Assembly: GCA_913057235.1 (NCBI GenBank)
Contig: CAJXNI010000023.1
Coordinates: 1-43,980, forward strand
Direction: 5' to 3'
DNA from: an uncultured Bacteroidota bacterium
Lineage (GTDB): Bacteria > Bacteroidota > Bacteroidia > Flavobacteriales > Schleiferiaceae
Length of the DNA: 43,980 nt
The notes under the pieces were generated by a model. It was not told the origin of the DNA and ran no database searches. It was given only the letters and a program-made list of their open reading frames with translations. Both the position numbers and the translations under genes were made by a program. Positions 18,901 through 28,494 of the stretch are shown one piece after another. The number at the start of each line of letters is the position of its first letter. Within the stretch, counting starts at the first letter, position 1.

Positions 18901-19672
18901 TCCAGTTTTGTCCGTCTAACACCGGAGCACCTTCTGAATTGGTTATGTATTGAAAAGGAAAAGAAGTCAGAATTTCGGCATTACCAAACCATTCACCGCT
19001 AGGACCGCGGGTGGTCGTGTTAATTACCCCACCAATAGCATCGCCATACTGAGCAGGCAATCCACCAGTAATTACCTCAGTTTGCGCAATAGCGGCCTGA
19101 GGAATACTTACACTACCTCTCACTTTAATACCATCAATAAAATATACGGTACCCTCACCCCGGGCTCCTCGCACGTTGGTGTTACCGTTGGCATCTTGGG
19201 TAACCCCGGCCGCCTGTGAAGCCACCGATGTAATATCCCTAACCGCCATGTTTTGAATATCTTCAGCAGTAGTTACTTTACTAGTCTTGGTCTTATCAAT
19301 TAGTGGTGCTTCATAGGTAATAGTTACTTCACCCAATACCTCAGACTCCTCTTTCATCTTAAAGTCTTGTACGGTGGGTGTGTTTGGTGAAATAAGCACT
19401 CCCTTAATTTTAATGGTTGCATAACCCACCAAAGAAACCTCAACCAAATAAGTTCCAGGCTGAATAGGGTTAATATTGTACTTACCATCAAAATCTGTTG
19501 AACCACCCGTAAGAACCGAACCGGCATCATCCTTTACACTAATGTTGGCAAAGGGAAGGGGTTCCCCGGTTTTAGCGTCAATGATTTTACCCCGCAAAGA
19601 ACCGGGTCGTTGTTGTGCAATACTACAAGTAGCTACTAAAGCCAGTAGCAGTGAGAATAATTGTTTTAACAT
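15968..19672 (-). CDS. Large TonB-dependent receptor with carboxypeptidase-like N domain
   Basis: An outer-membrane receptor of 1234 residues from the ATG at 19670-19672. The frame stays open 63 bases further upstream, but the downstream ATG is followed directly by a good signal peptide (MLKQLFSLLLALVATCSIAQ). The carboxypeptidase-regulatory-like domain (GKIIDAKTGEPLPFANISV) leads into a TonB-box-like EVTITYEAPLI and a plug with NTNVRGARGEGTVYFIDGIK and VITGGLPAQYGDAIGGVINT. A long barrel ends in RVRLGISYNF. It is much larger than most receptors (700-900), nearer to SusC size. It heads the operon with the large secreted protein and PorV-like protein; no SusD homologue is present. The ligand is unknown. 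Confidence 0.88.
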   Translation of the reverse strand: MLKQLFSLLLALVATCSIAQQRPGSLRGKIIDAKTGEPLPFANISVKDDAGSVLTGGSTDFDGKYNINPIQPGTYLVEVSLVGYATIKIKGVLISPNTPTVQDFKMKEESEVLGEVTITYEAPLIDKTKTSKVTTAEDIQNMAVRDITSVASQAAGVTQDANGNTNVRGARGEGTVYFIDGIKVRGSVSIPQAAIAQTEVITGGLPAQYGDAIGGVINTTTRGPSGEWFGNAEILTSFPFQYITNSEGAPVLDGQNWNLGAFTIGGPLYKKDGKSIVGFLFSSEFSYIEETRPVPNDIPYLSLDDGLLAQLEQNPISIANEGRAINFNGEFITNDDLNPIYRRPNSHSNNVSLSGNIQIKSSRNTIVTLGGRYVYNNDPNASYANHIFNYANNSQTILNDWQAYARFQQTFDNDTSGNSLIRNAYYNIQVDYSRTSRRTFDPEFGRDFFKYGFTGKYDVQQTPAYVQGLDTTTGLRGALFVGFADTGVAYTPADFNRVRTNYISQFLDLADENPGLEANNVFDILGYGLPVNGSNPRSVYGIWGNVGAQQAGYSESRFSQFRVTASSNFDIGDHSLIVGFEYEQRVDRAYSLGAQGIWTRMRLLQNQPNEQLDIANPRPVFDSDGNYQDTINYDYLYDENASSKFSESVRAKLGLNPRGTDRINVDNLDPNFFSLDMFSADEVINPNGNRGVSYYGYDYTGNIIDNQPSVEEFFTARDENGRFTRPVGAFRPLYIAGYIQDQFTYRDLTFNVGVRVDRFDLNQSVLRDPYILPPFYTVGDIPNTPLAEEAGTIPAGIGQDYAVYVSDFDYGNASIVGYRNGDQFYNADGEPISDPGLLSDLAGGGIKPFLVNPPESDDPNTEDIDESALGASITAESFEDYDPQVVVMPRIAFNFPITDEAIFIAHYDVLAQRPTTAFSRLDPFQYLDLQNLRNAGIFNNPNLLPQKTTEYEIAFKQALTQKSALKIAAFYRELRDLLQSVNYPEAYPITYVAYGNRDFGTVKGFQLEYELRRTNNLKIDANYTLQFASGTGSSATTGLNLARAGAPALRTLLPFDYDNRHQFLVRLDWRYGRGLNYNGPTINGKNILENFGVNLVMNALSGRPYTKRDRAYAVTASASSSSQTVGQVNGARLPWQVTFDMRINKSFLLSKNGKKSLDVYLQILNLFNTMNVVSVYPFTGSPDDDGFLSSEQGRAQLASQVDQQAFIDLYNRRMNNPFNFSLPRRVRLGISYNF

Positions 19673-19909
19673 ATCACTATTGGTTATGTGCGATGAATTC
19701 TCCCAAGAATTTTTAAAAGGCCGTAAATATAACATGAAACCCCTGAGACAACAAGGGCTGATTCATCTTAGCCTCAGCCTCCTCAATTAAATTCTTGAAA
19801 ATGAACATCTTCCTGTTAACATTTCTTTAAGATTTGTTTTAATTGGCTTTAACTTTAGCTTTTTTAAAAAGGTTTAAAGAAATAGCTCAATTTTGCGTTT
19901 ATACTTTTT

Positions 19910-20338
19910 ATGAGAAACTTTTGTACCCTTTTGACCGTGGTTTTTGTGATGGTTGCCTCTGGTTGCGAAAAAAATAACCAGCGCAATTTCCCCAATGTGG
20001 GCTTTGAAGAATATATCTACCTCAATAACCCCAGCAACCTGCCCCTGCAAAATATTGGCGGTTCCATTACCCACCCGGGAGGCTACAAAGGCCTCATAGT
20101 TTTTAGAAGATATCTGCAAAACGCCAATGACTTTGCTGCTTATGATCGTGGTTGCCCCACACACTACAAACAAGAATGTGGGCAACTGAAGCTTAGTGAT
20201 GACGGAAATTTTGCTGTATGCCCCTGTGGCGGTGAGCAGTATCTACTTTTTGACGGATCCCCCTCTACCGATGCTAAAATCAGTCTGGTAGAATACGCTA
20301 CCAATTACAACGGGGAGATTATTGTGGTGCGTAATTAA
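19910..20338 (+). CDS. Rieske-like lipoprotein with altered cluster ligands
   Basis: A 142-residue lipoprotein with lipobox VASGC (Cys19), beginning MRNFCTLLTVVFV. The fold resembles a Rieske ferredoxin domain: HPGGYKGLIVFRRY, then YDRGCPTHYKQECGQL, then FAVCPCGGEQYLLFDGSPS. Canonical Rieske sites have CxH and CxxH. Here the first site reads CPTH (C82, H85) and the second CPCGG (C104, C106) with no His. A standard two-iron cluster is therefore unlikely unless other residues serve. Related small lipoproteins occur in Flavobacteriia. Its last 20 bases overlap the convergent protease gene. The function is unknown. Confidence 0.65.
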   Translation: MRNFCTLLTVVFVMVASGCEKNNQRNFPNVGFEEYIYLNNPSNLPLQNIGGSITHPGGYKGLIVFRRYLQNANDFAAYDRGCPTHYKQECGQLKLSDDGNFAVCPCGGEQYLLFDGSPSTDAKISLVEYATNYNGEIIVVRN

Positions 20339-21824
20339 AATGTGCCCCTTTAAGCACCAGGCTCGCGCTTACAGCTACAGAGGCATTATTTACGATAAAA
20401 ACGCGAACACCTTCCTTGGTTGAACTTGAAAGCGCAACCTGTTCAACGTTGTCTATTTTATTTTTTCCTTTTTGTGCCGGTCTGGCCGGATGAATGGGAT
20501 CTAATACAAAAGGCAAGTGCACTTTTTGGGGCTGAGTTTTGACTACTAACCACATATCTAAATCTAGCCTAAGCAGATTCTTGCGGTTATTTAGAATTGA
20601 AGGTGCTAAGGAAAAAGGCACCGGCTCTCCTGGTAGGTCGGTCCAAACCAGAGTTGCCCTTATATTTTCATTGAAAGGGCTTAACAAAAGAACCAAGGTG
20701 TCTTTAGGCGCAATTTTCAAAAGTTGAAAACTTCTAGGATTTATTAGATCTACACTACGCTCCAGGTTAACCGCACCCCAACCACTTTTGTAATCAGGGC
20801 CTGGCATACCATCTAAATCTTCCGCACCACTAATGAGGAAGTTTTTAAGTAAATGTGCCGGTGGTTTATGGGTATAATTTAGTTGGTAGTATTCCGTAAG
20901 TAAGGCTAGACCTGCGGCCACGGCTGCCGCACTTTCAGAGGTTTGTTCACCTACCGCAACCACATCGGGTTTAACCCTACCGTCATCTGTGGGGCCTACC
21001 GAGCTGTTGGCTACCAATTGCAGGTCCCCCTCAGGCGAAGGCCACACTGCGCCCACCGTGAGACCATTTTTAGTAACTGCATCGGGCGTTAAACAATCAA
21101 AGGCCGGGAAACCACCATCACTATCGCGCACTTTTTTAGATCTTTTCAAGCGGTAGTCTTGTTTACCGTTGAGCTTTTGAAAAGGCGCATAGAGCAGGTG
21201 TTCTCCTTCAAAGTACTCCCCTAATGAATTGCCTGCGCTGCGCACCACCAAAAGTTCTGGATAGCGATGAGCAAGTGAATCCCACCAACGGGAATCTTGT
21301 GTGTAGCGGCCCCAGTGAAAATCCTCGGTTGAATCTATGGCCTCTAAGCCCCCCCAAAAGGGTAGGGTTTCTCGGCTCCAGCCTAAGTTTTGATTATAGG
21401 CATGCAGTGAAATTTGCATACCGTGCTCCGCATAAACCTGGACTTGGGTTTTATAGTCAATAATATCATGCACGTGCAAACGCGCCTTGGGGGCAATACC
21501 CGCAGGTTGATGGGCCAGCTCCTGCCCTACCATTAATTGGGCTAAGCGTGTTGCATGGTGACTTACGGCAAAAGTATCGCTGTAAATAAACAGGGTTCCT
21601 TTTAAAGCGGGTAAAGAGGTATCCGGGAAAAAGCGCATGTCTTTCTCTGCGGCCTCCCACTGATGAATATCAACGAAACGGCCCAGTAAGCCTAAGCGAT
21701 TAGCCTTTAAAGCTTGGCTGTAAAAGCTACTACGCGGCACCAAGTTAGAAGCATTTTGCCCTTGCAACGCCAGCGCAACCATCAGTGCTAAACTGAGCGT
21801 ACCCATTTTAAAAAGCCTTGCCAT
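20319..21824 (-). CDS. Subtilisin-like (S8) serine protease, divergent
   Basis: A 501-residue secreted protein with signal peptide (core MGTLSLALMVALALQGQ). Subtilase landmarks can be placed: a possible Asp in GRFVDIHQW (D52), His in SHHATRLAQLMVG (H90 region), the oxyanion Asn in VVRSAGNSLGE (N199), DDGRVKPDVVAVGEQ (about 280-294) and the nucleophile region QTSESAAAVAAGLALL (S296). The Ser motif lacks the usual Gly and Pro of GTSMAAP and the Asp and His contexts are weak, so activity is uncertain. A C-terminal beta domain (about 375-501, RATLVWTDLPGEP) resembles those of Bacteroidota S8 proteases. No sorting domain of type IX secretion is evident. Confidence 0.7.
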   Translation of the reverse strand: MARLFKMGTLSLALMVALALQGQNASNLVPRSSFYSQALKANRLGLLGRFVDIHQWEAAEKDMRFFPDTSLPALKGTLFIYSDTFAVSHHATRLAQLMVGQELAHQPAGIAPKARLHVHDIIDYKTQVQVYAEHGMQISLHAYNQNLGWSRETLPFWGGLEAIDSTEDFHWGRYTQDSRWWDSLAHRYPELLVVRSAGNSLGEYFEGEHLLYAPFQKLNGKQDYRLKRSKKVRDSDGGFPAFDCLTPDAVTKNGLTVGAVWPSPEGDLQLVANSSVGPTDDGRVKPDVVAVGEQTSESAAAVAAGLALLTEYYQLNYTHKPPAHLLKNFLISGAEDLDGMPGPDYKSGWGAVNLERSVDLINPRSFQLLKIAPKDTLVLLLSPFNENIRATLVWTDLPGEPVPFSLAPSILNNRKNLLRLDLDMWLVVKTQPQKVHLPFVLDPIHPARPAQKGKNKIDNVEQVALSSSTKEGVRVFIVNNASVAVSASLVLKGAHFNYAPQ

Positions 21825-21837
21825 AAGGGCTTAAAGT

Positions 21838-21870
21838 AAAAAAGCCAGCCTCATTAGCGAGACTGGCTTT
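21838..21870 (-). terminator. Rho-independent terminator after atpC
   Basis: The arms AAAGCCAG-C-CTC (21841-21852) and GAG-A-CTGGCTTT (21859-21870) form a stem with one internal mismatch. On the minus strand a run of six T's (21838-21843) follows. It lies 26 bases beyond the atpC stop, and it ends the atpD-atpC transcript. Confidence 0.85.
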
Positions 21871-21895
21871 AGTATAAGTGGCTTATCAATTAGTA

Positions 21896-22186
21896 TTAGT
21901 CTGCTAAAATGATCAGCTTATCTCCTTGCATTTCTGCCACACCTCCGGAGATTTCCAAGCGTAAGATTGTTTCACTGCTTTTGTCCATCACAATAGATCC
22001 GTGTAAACTATCTACGTCATTCACCTTAGTAGGAAGGTCTATTTTAACCATACCTCCTTTGAGGGTACTAATAATGGGAGCGTGCGCATTGAGCACCTGA
22101 AACAGGCCATCCTTACCCGGAAGCTGCACGGCCTCCACTTCGCCTGAAAAAATCTGATGCTCTGGAGTTATAATTTCTAATAGCAT
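21896..22186 (-). CDS. atpC: F1 ATP synthase epsilon subunit, short form
   Basis: The epsilon subunit couples the rotor to F1. At 96 residues only the N-terminal beta-sandwich is present ([59 protein letters not shown]). The C-terminal two-helix domain, which inhibits ATP hydrolysis in E. coli (about 139 residues in full), is absent. The frame ends cleanly at a stop and a strong terminator follows, so this is not a frameshift; short epsilon chains are usual in Bacteroidota. It lies 43 bases after atpD. Confidence 0.95.
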   Translation of the reverse strand: MLLEIITPEHQIFSGEVEAVQLPGKDGLFQVLNAHAPIISTLKGGMVKIDLPTKVNDVDSLHGSIVMDKSSETILRLEISGGVAEMQGDKLIILAD

Positions 22187-22229
22187 TTTCTAGAATTTAG
22201 AGATTTGCTTCAGCTCAGAGGCCAAAAAA

Positions 22230-23747
<1,518 letters not shown>

Positions 23748-23782
23748 TTAGTAGCGGTAAATGCTATTTTTTAATTTGGCCG

Positions 23783-23790
23783 CAAAAGTA
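23783..23790 (-). promoter_or_regulatory. Possible atpD promoter -7 element
   Basis: Read on the minus strand the bases are TACTTTTG, which fits the Bacteroidota TAnnTTTG element. It lies 48 bases upstream of the atpD start. No TTG was found at the usual 17-20 base distance upstream, so the call is tentative. Confidence 0.3.
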
Positions 23791-23901
23791 GGCCATTTTC
23801 TCAAAAAGGCCTAGAAGCCCAGGCTTTTTTAATTTGGGTACTTTTAAACAGAAAACTAACAAGCCCTTAACGGGTTTTACGCTGGCATAAACCATACAAC
23901 A

Positions 23902-24834
23902 TTGAAGGTATATTACTCGCTGCAAGACTTTATCGCTTTACCCAAAGCAGCCGTTACCACCGGTACTTTTGACGGGGTACATCTTGGACACAAAAAAATT
24001 ATTAAGCAACTCAATGAGGTGGCTCAAAAAATTGAGGGGCAAAGCGTACTGCTTACTTTCTTTCCGCATCCGCGCACGGTACTGCAACCCGATTTGGATT
24101 TAAAGCTCATCAACTCTCAAAACGAGAAAATTGAACTACTCAAGCAAACCGGCTTAGATCACTTAATCATCCACCCCTTTACCAAAGAATTTAGCCGCAC
24201 CAGCTCCCTTGATTTTGTACGCAACTACCTGGTGAACACCATTGGCGCCAAGAAGCTGGTGATTGGTTATGACCATCATTTTGGTCGTAATAGAGAGGGC
24301 AGCTTTGAGCACCTCAAAGAGTTTGGCCCGCTGTATGGCTTTGAGGTGGAAGAAATTTCGGCACAGGATGTAGAGGACACCACGGTAAGCTCAACAAAAA
24401 TACGCAAGGCCTTAAGCAGCGGAGATATCACCACCGCCAATGAATACCTCCAGTATGAGTTTCCACTCAGAGGCAAAGTGGTGGAAGGCGAAAAAATTGG
24501 CCGCAATATTGGTTTTCCTACCGCTAATTTAGTGGTTGAGGATAACTATAAAATTGTTCCTGCCAAAGGCGTGTACGCGGTAAAGGTGAGCCTTCCGGCT
24601 GAAGGCATTAGCGGCCTAAAAGGCATGTGCAACATTGGCCACCGCCCCACTTTTGGCGGCAAGTTTAAAACCATAGAAGTACACATTTTTGATTTTGATC
24701 AAAACCTATACGGCCAGCAGTTGAGCCTGCAATTTGTAAAGCAACTACGCACGGAAATTAAATTTGATGGAAAAGAGGCGCTGCAAAAACAGCTTAAAGC
24801 CGATGAGCATGCTGCCCGTGCTGCTTTGGCTTAG
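23902..24834 (+). CDS. ribF: Bifunctional riboflavin kinase/FMN adenylyltransferase RibF
   Basis: A 310-residue cytosolic enzyme that phosphorylates riboflavin to FMN and then adenylates it to FAD. The N-terminal nucleotidyltransferase domain has GTFDGVHLGHKKII (21-34) and SSTKIRKALSSGDI (about 160). The C-terminal kinase domain has GRNIGFPTANL, GVYAVKV and CNIGHRPTFGG. The start is a TTG (23902-23904); no ATG or GTG fits before the first motif. The leucine-rich-repeat gene overlaps its 3' end. Confidence 0.96.
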   Translation: MKVYYSLQDFIALPKAAVTTGTFDGVHLGHKKIIKQLNEVAQKIEGQSVLLTFFPHPRTVLQPDLDLKLINSQNEKIELLKQTGLDHLIIHPFTKEFSRTSSLDFVRNYLVNTIGAKKLVIGYDHHFGRNREGSFEHLKEFGPLYGFEVEEISAQDVEDTTVSSTKIRKALSSGDITTANEYLQYEFPLRGKVVEGEKIGRNIGFPTANLVVEDNYKIVPAKGVYAVKVSLPAEGISGLKGMCNIGHRPTFGGKFKTIEVHIFDFDQNLYGQQLSLQFVKQLRTEIKFDGKEALQKQLKADEHAARAALA

Positions 24835-25357
24835 CTTACTACCAGCCTGGGGCCAGGAGTTTGAGAACTTGGAAGAAGCATTACGGAATCCCCGGGAGGT
24901 GGAAGTGCTGGATCTAAGCCGGAAAAACTTGGATAGCCTGCCTGCTGCGCTTTTCCATTTCCGCAATCTACAGGAGCTAGACCTGAGCCGCAATAATCTC
25001 AGCTCTTTACCAGATAGTTTGCCGGGGTGGCCAAAACTGACCCTTCTGGATTTGGGGAAAAATGATTTTACGGAAATACCATCGGCTTTAAGCCAATTAC
25101 CTAATTTAAAAATACTGAAACTAAACCGCAACCCTGTAAAACAAGTGCCAGCTTACCTTAACCAGTTTAAAGCTCTGGAAGAACTGGACCTTTGGAATTG
25201 CGAGGTAAAGTTTGTGAGCGAGCAAATTGTGAAGCACCCCCGCCTTAGAATTTTAGACTTACGCCAAAACTTTTTAGGCACACGTGAGCTAAAATGGCTG
25301 TTTGAAGCGGAGCCGCGCTTTGAACTTAAAACCACCTACGGTTGCGATTGCAACTAA
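24803..25357 (+). CDS. Secreted leucine-rich-repeat protein
   Basis: A 184-residue protein from the ATG at 24803. The frame is open further upstream, but this start is followed by a signal peptide (MSMLPVLLWLSLLPAWGQ). Five to six repeats of about 23 residues follow the LxxLDLSxNxLxxLPxxLxxLPx pattern (LEVLDLSRKNLDSLP-like, QELDLSRNNLSSLPDSL, LTLLDLGKNDFTEIPSAL, LKILKLNRNPVKQVPAYL, LEELDLWNCEVKFV, LRILDLRQN), ending in TTYGCDCN. It overlaps ribF by 32 bases and the convergent era gene by 4. LRR proteins bind other proteins; the partner is unknown. It is probably exported to the periplasm or surface. Confidence 0.8.
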   Translation: MSMLPVLLWLSLLPAWGQEFENLEEALRNPREVEVLDLSRKNLDSLPAALFHFRNLQELDLSRNNLSSLPDSLPGWPKLTLLDLGKNDFTEIPSALSQLPNLKILKLNRNPVKQVPAYLNQFKALEELDLWNCEVKFVSEQIVKHPRLRILDLRQNFLGTRELKWLFEAEPRFELKTTYGCDCN

Positions 25358-26235
25358 GAACGATACCCAAAACGCTTGAGATCTTGCTCATTTTGCCGCC
25401 AATTCTTGCGCACCTTTACATGCAGATCTAAAAACACCTTTTTATTAAAAAAGCGCTCCATCTTTTTTCGGGCCTCTGTACCCGTGCGCTTAATCATACT
25501 GCCTTGGCGGCCCACTATAATCCCTTTTTGGGTGTTGCGTTCGGTGTAAATGGTGGCCCTAATTCGGTTTATGTCGGGTTCATCGGTAAAGGCTTCTACC
25601 TTTACTTCCACCGCGTAGGGTATCTCTTTTTTGTAGTTCAATAAGATTTGCTCGCGAATGATTTCTTCTACAAAAAACCGCTCGTGCCGATCGCTTAAAT
25701 CTTCCTTATCAAAAAAAGGTGGTGACTCAGGTAATTCCTTTACCGCCTGCTGCACCAGTTCCTTTACGTTAAAATTATTGAGGGCCGAGAGCGGAAAAAT
25801 AAGCGCATTGGGATATTCCTTCTGCCAAAACTCCACTACTTGAATGAGGCGCGGTTCATCTACCAGGTCAATTTTGTTGATGATAATGTAAAGCGGTTGT
25901 TTCAGCGTTTTAAGGCGTTCGGCTAGCGCTTCATCTTTTAAGGCTTTCTCGCCCGGCTCAACCAGGTAAAAAACCAAATCGGTGTCTTCAAAAGTAGATT
26001 TCACAAAATCCATCATGCTTTCCTGCAACGCGTAGGCGGGTTTTATTACCCCTGGCGTGTCTGAAAACACAATTTGATAATCTTCATCATTTAAAATGCC
26101 CAAAATACGGTGGCGGGTAGTTTGTGCTTTGGGCGTAGTTATGGAAAGATCCTGCCCCAAAATGGCATTCATTAAGGTGCTTTTGCCCACGTTGGGGTTC
26201 CCTATAATACTAATGTACCCGGCTTTATGTGTCAT
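25354..26235 (-). CDS. era: GTPase Era
   Basis: An essential GTPase that binds the 3' end of 16S rRNA in small-subunit assembly. At 293 residues it is typical. G1 is GNPNVGKS (12-19), G3 DTPG (59-62), G4 NKID (120-123) and G5 SAL near 150. The KH domain (about 215-290) has GIIVGRQGSMIKRTGTEARK and the closing VRKNWRQNEQDLKRFGY. It starts inside the last codons of the upstream gene (11-base overlap), so the two are co-transcribed. Confidence 0.97.
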   Translation of the reverse strand: MTHKAGYISIIGNPNVGKSTLMNAILGQDLSITTPKAQTTRHRILGILNDEDYQIVFSDTPGVIKPAYALQESMMDFVKSTFEDTDLVFYLVEPGEKALKDEALAERLKTLKQPLYIIINKIDLVDEPRLIQVVEFWQKEYPNALIFPLSALNNFNVKELVQQAVKELPESPPFFDKEDLSDRHERFFVEEIIREQILLNYKKEIPYAVEVKVEAFTDEPDINRIRATIYTERNTQKGIIVGRQGSMIKRTGTEARKKMERFFNKKVFLDLHVKVRKNWRQNEQDLKRFGYRS

Positions 26236-28282
26236 CTTTTCGAACTATGGTTACGCCCAAGCCCTGCTGAAGCAGCGCTTGCAGCTGCAAATATCGGCTA
26301 ATTGCCTGGGGGCTTCGGGCTAAAGCCGAAAAACTTATGCGAAGCTCAAGAGCGTATTTCTTTGGGCTTAAACTATCCAGCGAAAGCGAAACATTAGACC
26401 AATTGTTAGCCTCCAGCCAAGCGGAATCGAGTAGTGGGGTGAAGTCATCATCAGCTTTAAGCTGTACTTGATAAATTACCGCGTAACTGGTAGGCAATTG
26501 AACATATGCCGCTTGAGTAGGCACCCGCTTTACCATTAAAAGTTTATGAGTTGGAAAAAGGTAGGCAAAGGAGTCTCTGCGCTCTCGGATTTGTTCAAGT
26601 GGTTGCTCAATGCTCTTGTTACCTAACAGAAAGTTATTACTCCTTTGATAGGCGGTGAAGGACAAGGCGTCTAGAGCAACGTCATTTTGTAAATAAGCCT
26701 GGTACATTTTATTTTCAAAAAGGCCTTGAGTATAGTAGCTGCGCTGGGTGCGCACCCAATTATACTTGAAGCTCAACTGCCAATCTTCCCTAATTTGGAA
26801 ACCACTTTGCCGTTGCTTCAACTGGGGTATGTTGTGGGTAAAGATGCTATCATTTTGAGGGGTGTACACTAGCCATTGCCCTCCTGCCAAATCGCTTGGA
26901 AAGGAGTCAACCGGATACGTATCACCTAAGTAAGGCCCCACTAATTTGAAGGATAAGTCGCTGCTTGACTTTTTTTGGTAGGCTATGGCTAATGCCGAGA
27001 ATTGCGCTACGTCAAAAAAATCAGTGAATACCGGGCCTCTGCGTTCGGGCTTAGCCAGCGCATAAAAAGTTTGGGCACCCTTGGCTTCTAAAAAATCTAA
27101 ATAAAACTTGGCTAAGACTCCATAATCTACATACTCGTACGGAGCCTGATGTAAGGCTCGCAATTCACGCTCTATGTAGGCCTTAATTTTTTGATCCAGA
27201 AGCGTTAAACCATGCTCCAAGGTAACTTCAGGCCGTTCTGCTAATTCATTTGTCCACTTTTGTAAATCTACCAATGGATTTAGGAACACCTTCTTGAGCG
27301 TTTGGTAGCCCTTGGCCAATTGCAAATTCTCTTGCAGCTCCTCTTCCCTGTATCTGTAAAAGCGTTGGGGTATTGAAAGACTTCCCCAGTAAATTGAGCG
27401 CCCTAAAAAGTCTGCCTCTGAATTAGCAAAAACACTGTAGTACTTAATGGGGCCACGGTAAAAATGATGCGCAAGAACGCTGCCCCAGTCCTTCTTCAGG
27501 TCTCGGTCATACCTTAGTACCAAATCCTGCCACTTAAAAAATACTTGAGGGGTGGCAGAATCAAATCGCGATAAGCCGCCATAGGCCTGAGCAGCCTTTG
27601 TGTTTTGCGCTTGAAACTGGTAAATCTGGTAATCATACTCCTTAAATGCGCTGTCCTTAATCTCTCCGAAAGTTTTGTAATCCAAGGGATCGGCTGATAG
27701 AATATTCACCTCTAAATCTGAGCTTTGCAAGGGGAAATAGTCTGTAAGTTCTAGGTGGTAGGGTATGGCTACTCCTTCCAGTTGGTAATAAAATTCCAAT
27801 ACTGCGGGTGCTTCCATTTCTGGAAAAGACATCAGGTAGGCAACCGGAAATTGCCGACTGGCATTCCATAGTGTATCTACTATTCTTTGAGATACTGAAT
27901 TTTCTTTGGCTTCGTAAATGACGTAGCCCTCTTGCCAAATTCTATAATCTAAGTGCGTTAGTTTGGCGCCCTCTAAAGGAACAATGATGTTTTGAAATGC
28001 ACCTACCCCTTCTTGATTTAATGCTTGAAAGTGGTAATAAACCTTCTTTTGCTCGCCACTAACCCCGCTTTTGGTAGGGAAAAATTCATAACTAATACTT
28101 CTTTGTACGGCTGAAAATGACTCTTGCAAACTGAAGTTAACGCGCTGTATTTGCATGCCAAAATCATTTTCCCAAGGCGCACTTTTTAATTTTTGCGCAT
28201 GGGCAGAAAAGACCACCATTGCAAGTAAAACCGCAATGGGCCATTTAATGAACAGAAATATTTTGCCTATTGTTAAAATCAT
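26225..28282 (-). CDS. Secreted DUF3857/transglutaminase-like protein, catalytic residues not evident
   Basis: A 685-residue exported protein (signal peptide IKWPIAVLLAMVVFSAHAQ). The first half resembles the DUF3857 beta domain (VYYHFQALNQEGVGAFQNII; TDYFPLQSSDLEVNI). The middle (about 375-460: YVDYGVLAKFYLDFLEAKGAQTFYALAKPERRG) lines up by pattern with the transglutaminase core found in this family, where GTCxD and FNHV would be expected. The Cys and His are not in place, so the enzyme is probably inactive or divergent. A C-terminal beta region follows (SYAVIYQVQLKADDDFTPLL). The gene overlaps era by 11 bases. The assignment is from pattern memory, not a profile search. Confidence 0.5.
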   Translation of the reverse strand: MILTIGKIFLFIKWPIAVLLAMVVFSAHAQKLKSAPWENDFGMQIQRVNFSLQESFSAVQRSISYEFFPTKSGVSGEQKKVYYHFQALNQEGVGAFQNIIVPLEGAKLTHLDYRIWQEGYVIYEAKENSVSQRIVDTLWNASRQFPVAYLMSFPEMEAPAVLEFYYQLEGVAIPYHLELTDYFPLQSSDLEVNILSADPLDYKTFGEIKDSAFKEYDYQIYQFQAQNTKAAQAYGGLSRFDSATPQVFFKWQDLVLRYDRDLKKDWGSVLAHHFYRGPIKYYSVFANSEADFLGRSIYWGSLSIPQRFYRYREEELQENLQLAKGYQTLKKVFLNPLVDLQKWTNELAERPEVTLEHGLTLLDQKIKAYIERELRALHQAPYEYVDYGVLAKFYLDFLEAKGAQTFYALAKPERRGPVFTDFFDVAQFSALAIAYQKKSSSDLSFKLVGPYLGDTYPVDSFPSDLAGGQWLVYTPQNDSIFTHNIPQLKQRQSGFQIREDWQLSFKYNWVRTQRSYYTQGLFENKMYQAYLQNDVALDALSFTAYQRSNNFLLGNKSIEQPLEQIRERRDSFAYLFPTHKLLMVKRVPTQAAYVQLPTSYAVIYQVQLKADDDFTPLLDSAWLEANNWSNVSLSLDSLSPKKYALELRISFSALARSPQAISRYLQLQALLQQGLGVTIVRKDDT

Positions 28283-28379
28283 ATTATATTTGCCGCCCCA
28301 TTAACCCGATGGGTCGTTCTTCATTAATTCTTTAGACAAGTTTAAGTCAGAAGAGTTGCAAATAAACGTTGAAAGTATA

Positions 28380-28398
28380 AACCTTAAAACATAAGGTT
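28380..28398. repeat. Inverted repeat AACCTTA-N5-TAAGGTT before the tRNA
   Basis: Perfect 7-base arms (28380-28386 and 28392-28398) flank a 5-base loop, 14 bases upstream of the initiator tRNA. The sequence shares AACCTTAAAAC and ATAAGGT with the repeat at 140-159. There is no T tract on the plus strand. It may be a protein site or part of the tRNA promoter or leader region. Confidence 0.4.
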
Positions 28399-28412
28399 AT
28401 CAAAAGATATAT

Positions 28413-28485
<73 letters not shown>

Positions 28486-28494
28486 CTAAGTGAA

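Noticed and set aside
19673-19735. A 21-residue longer start for the large TonB receptor
   Set aside because: It would bury the signal peptide that begins at the ATG at 19672.
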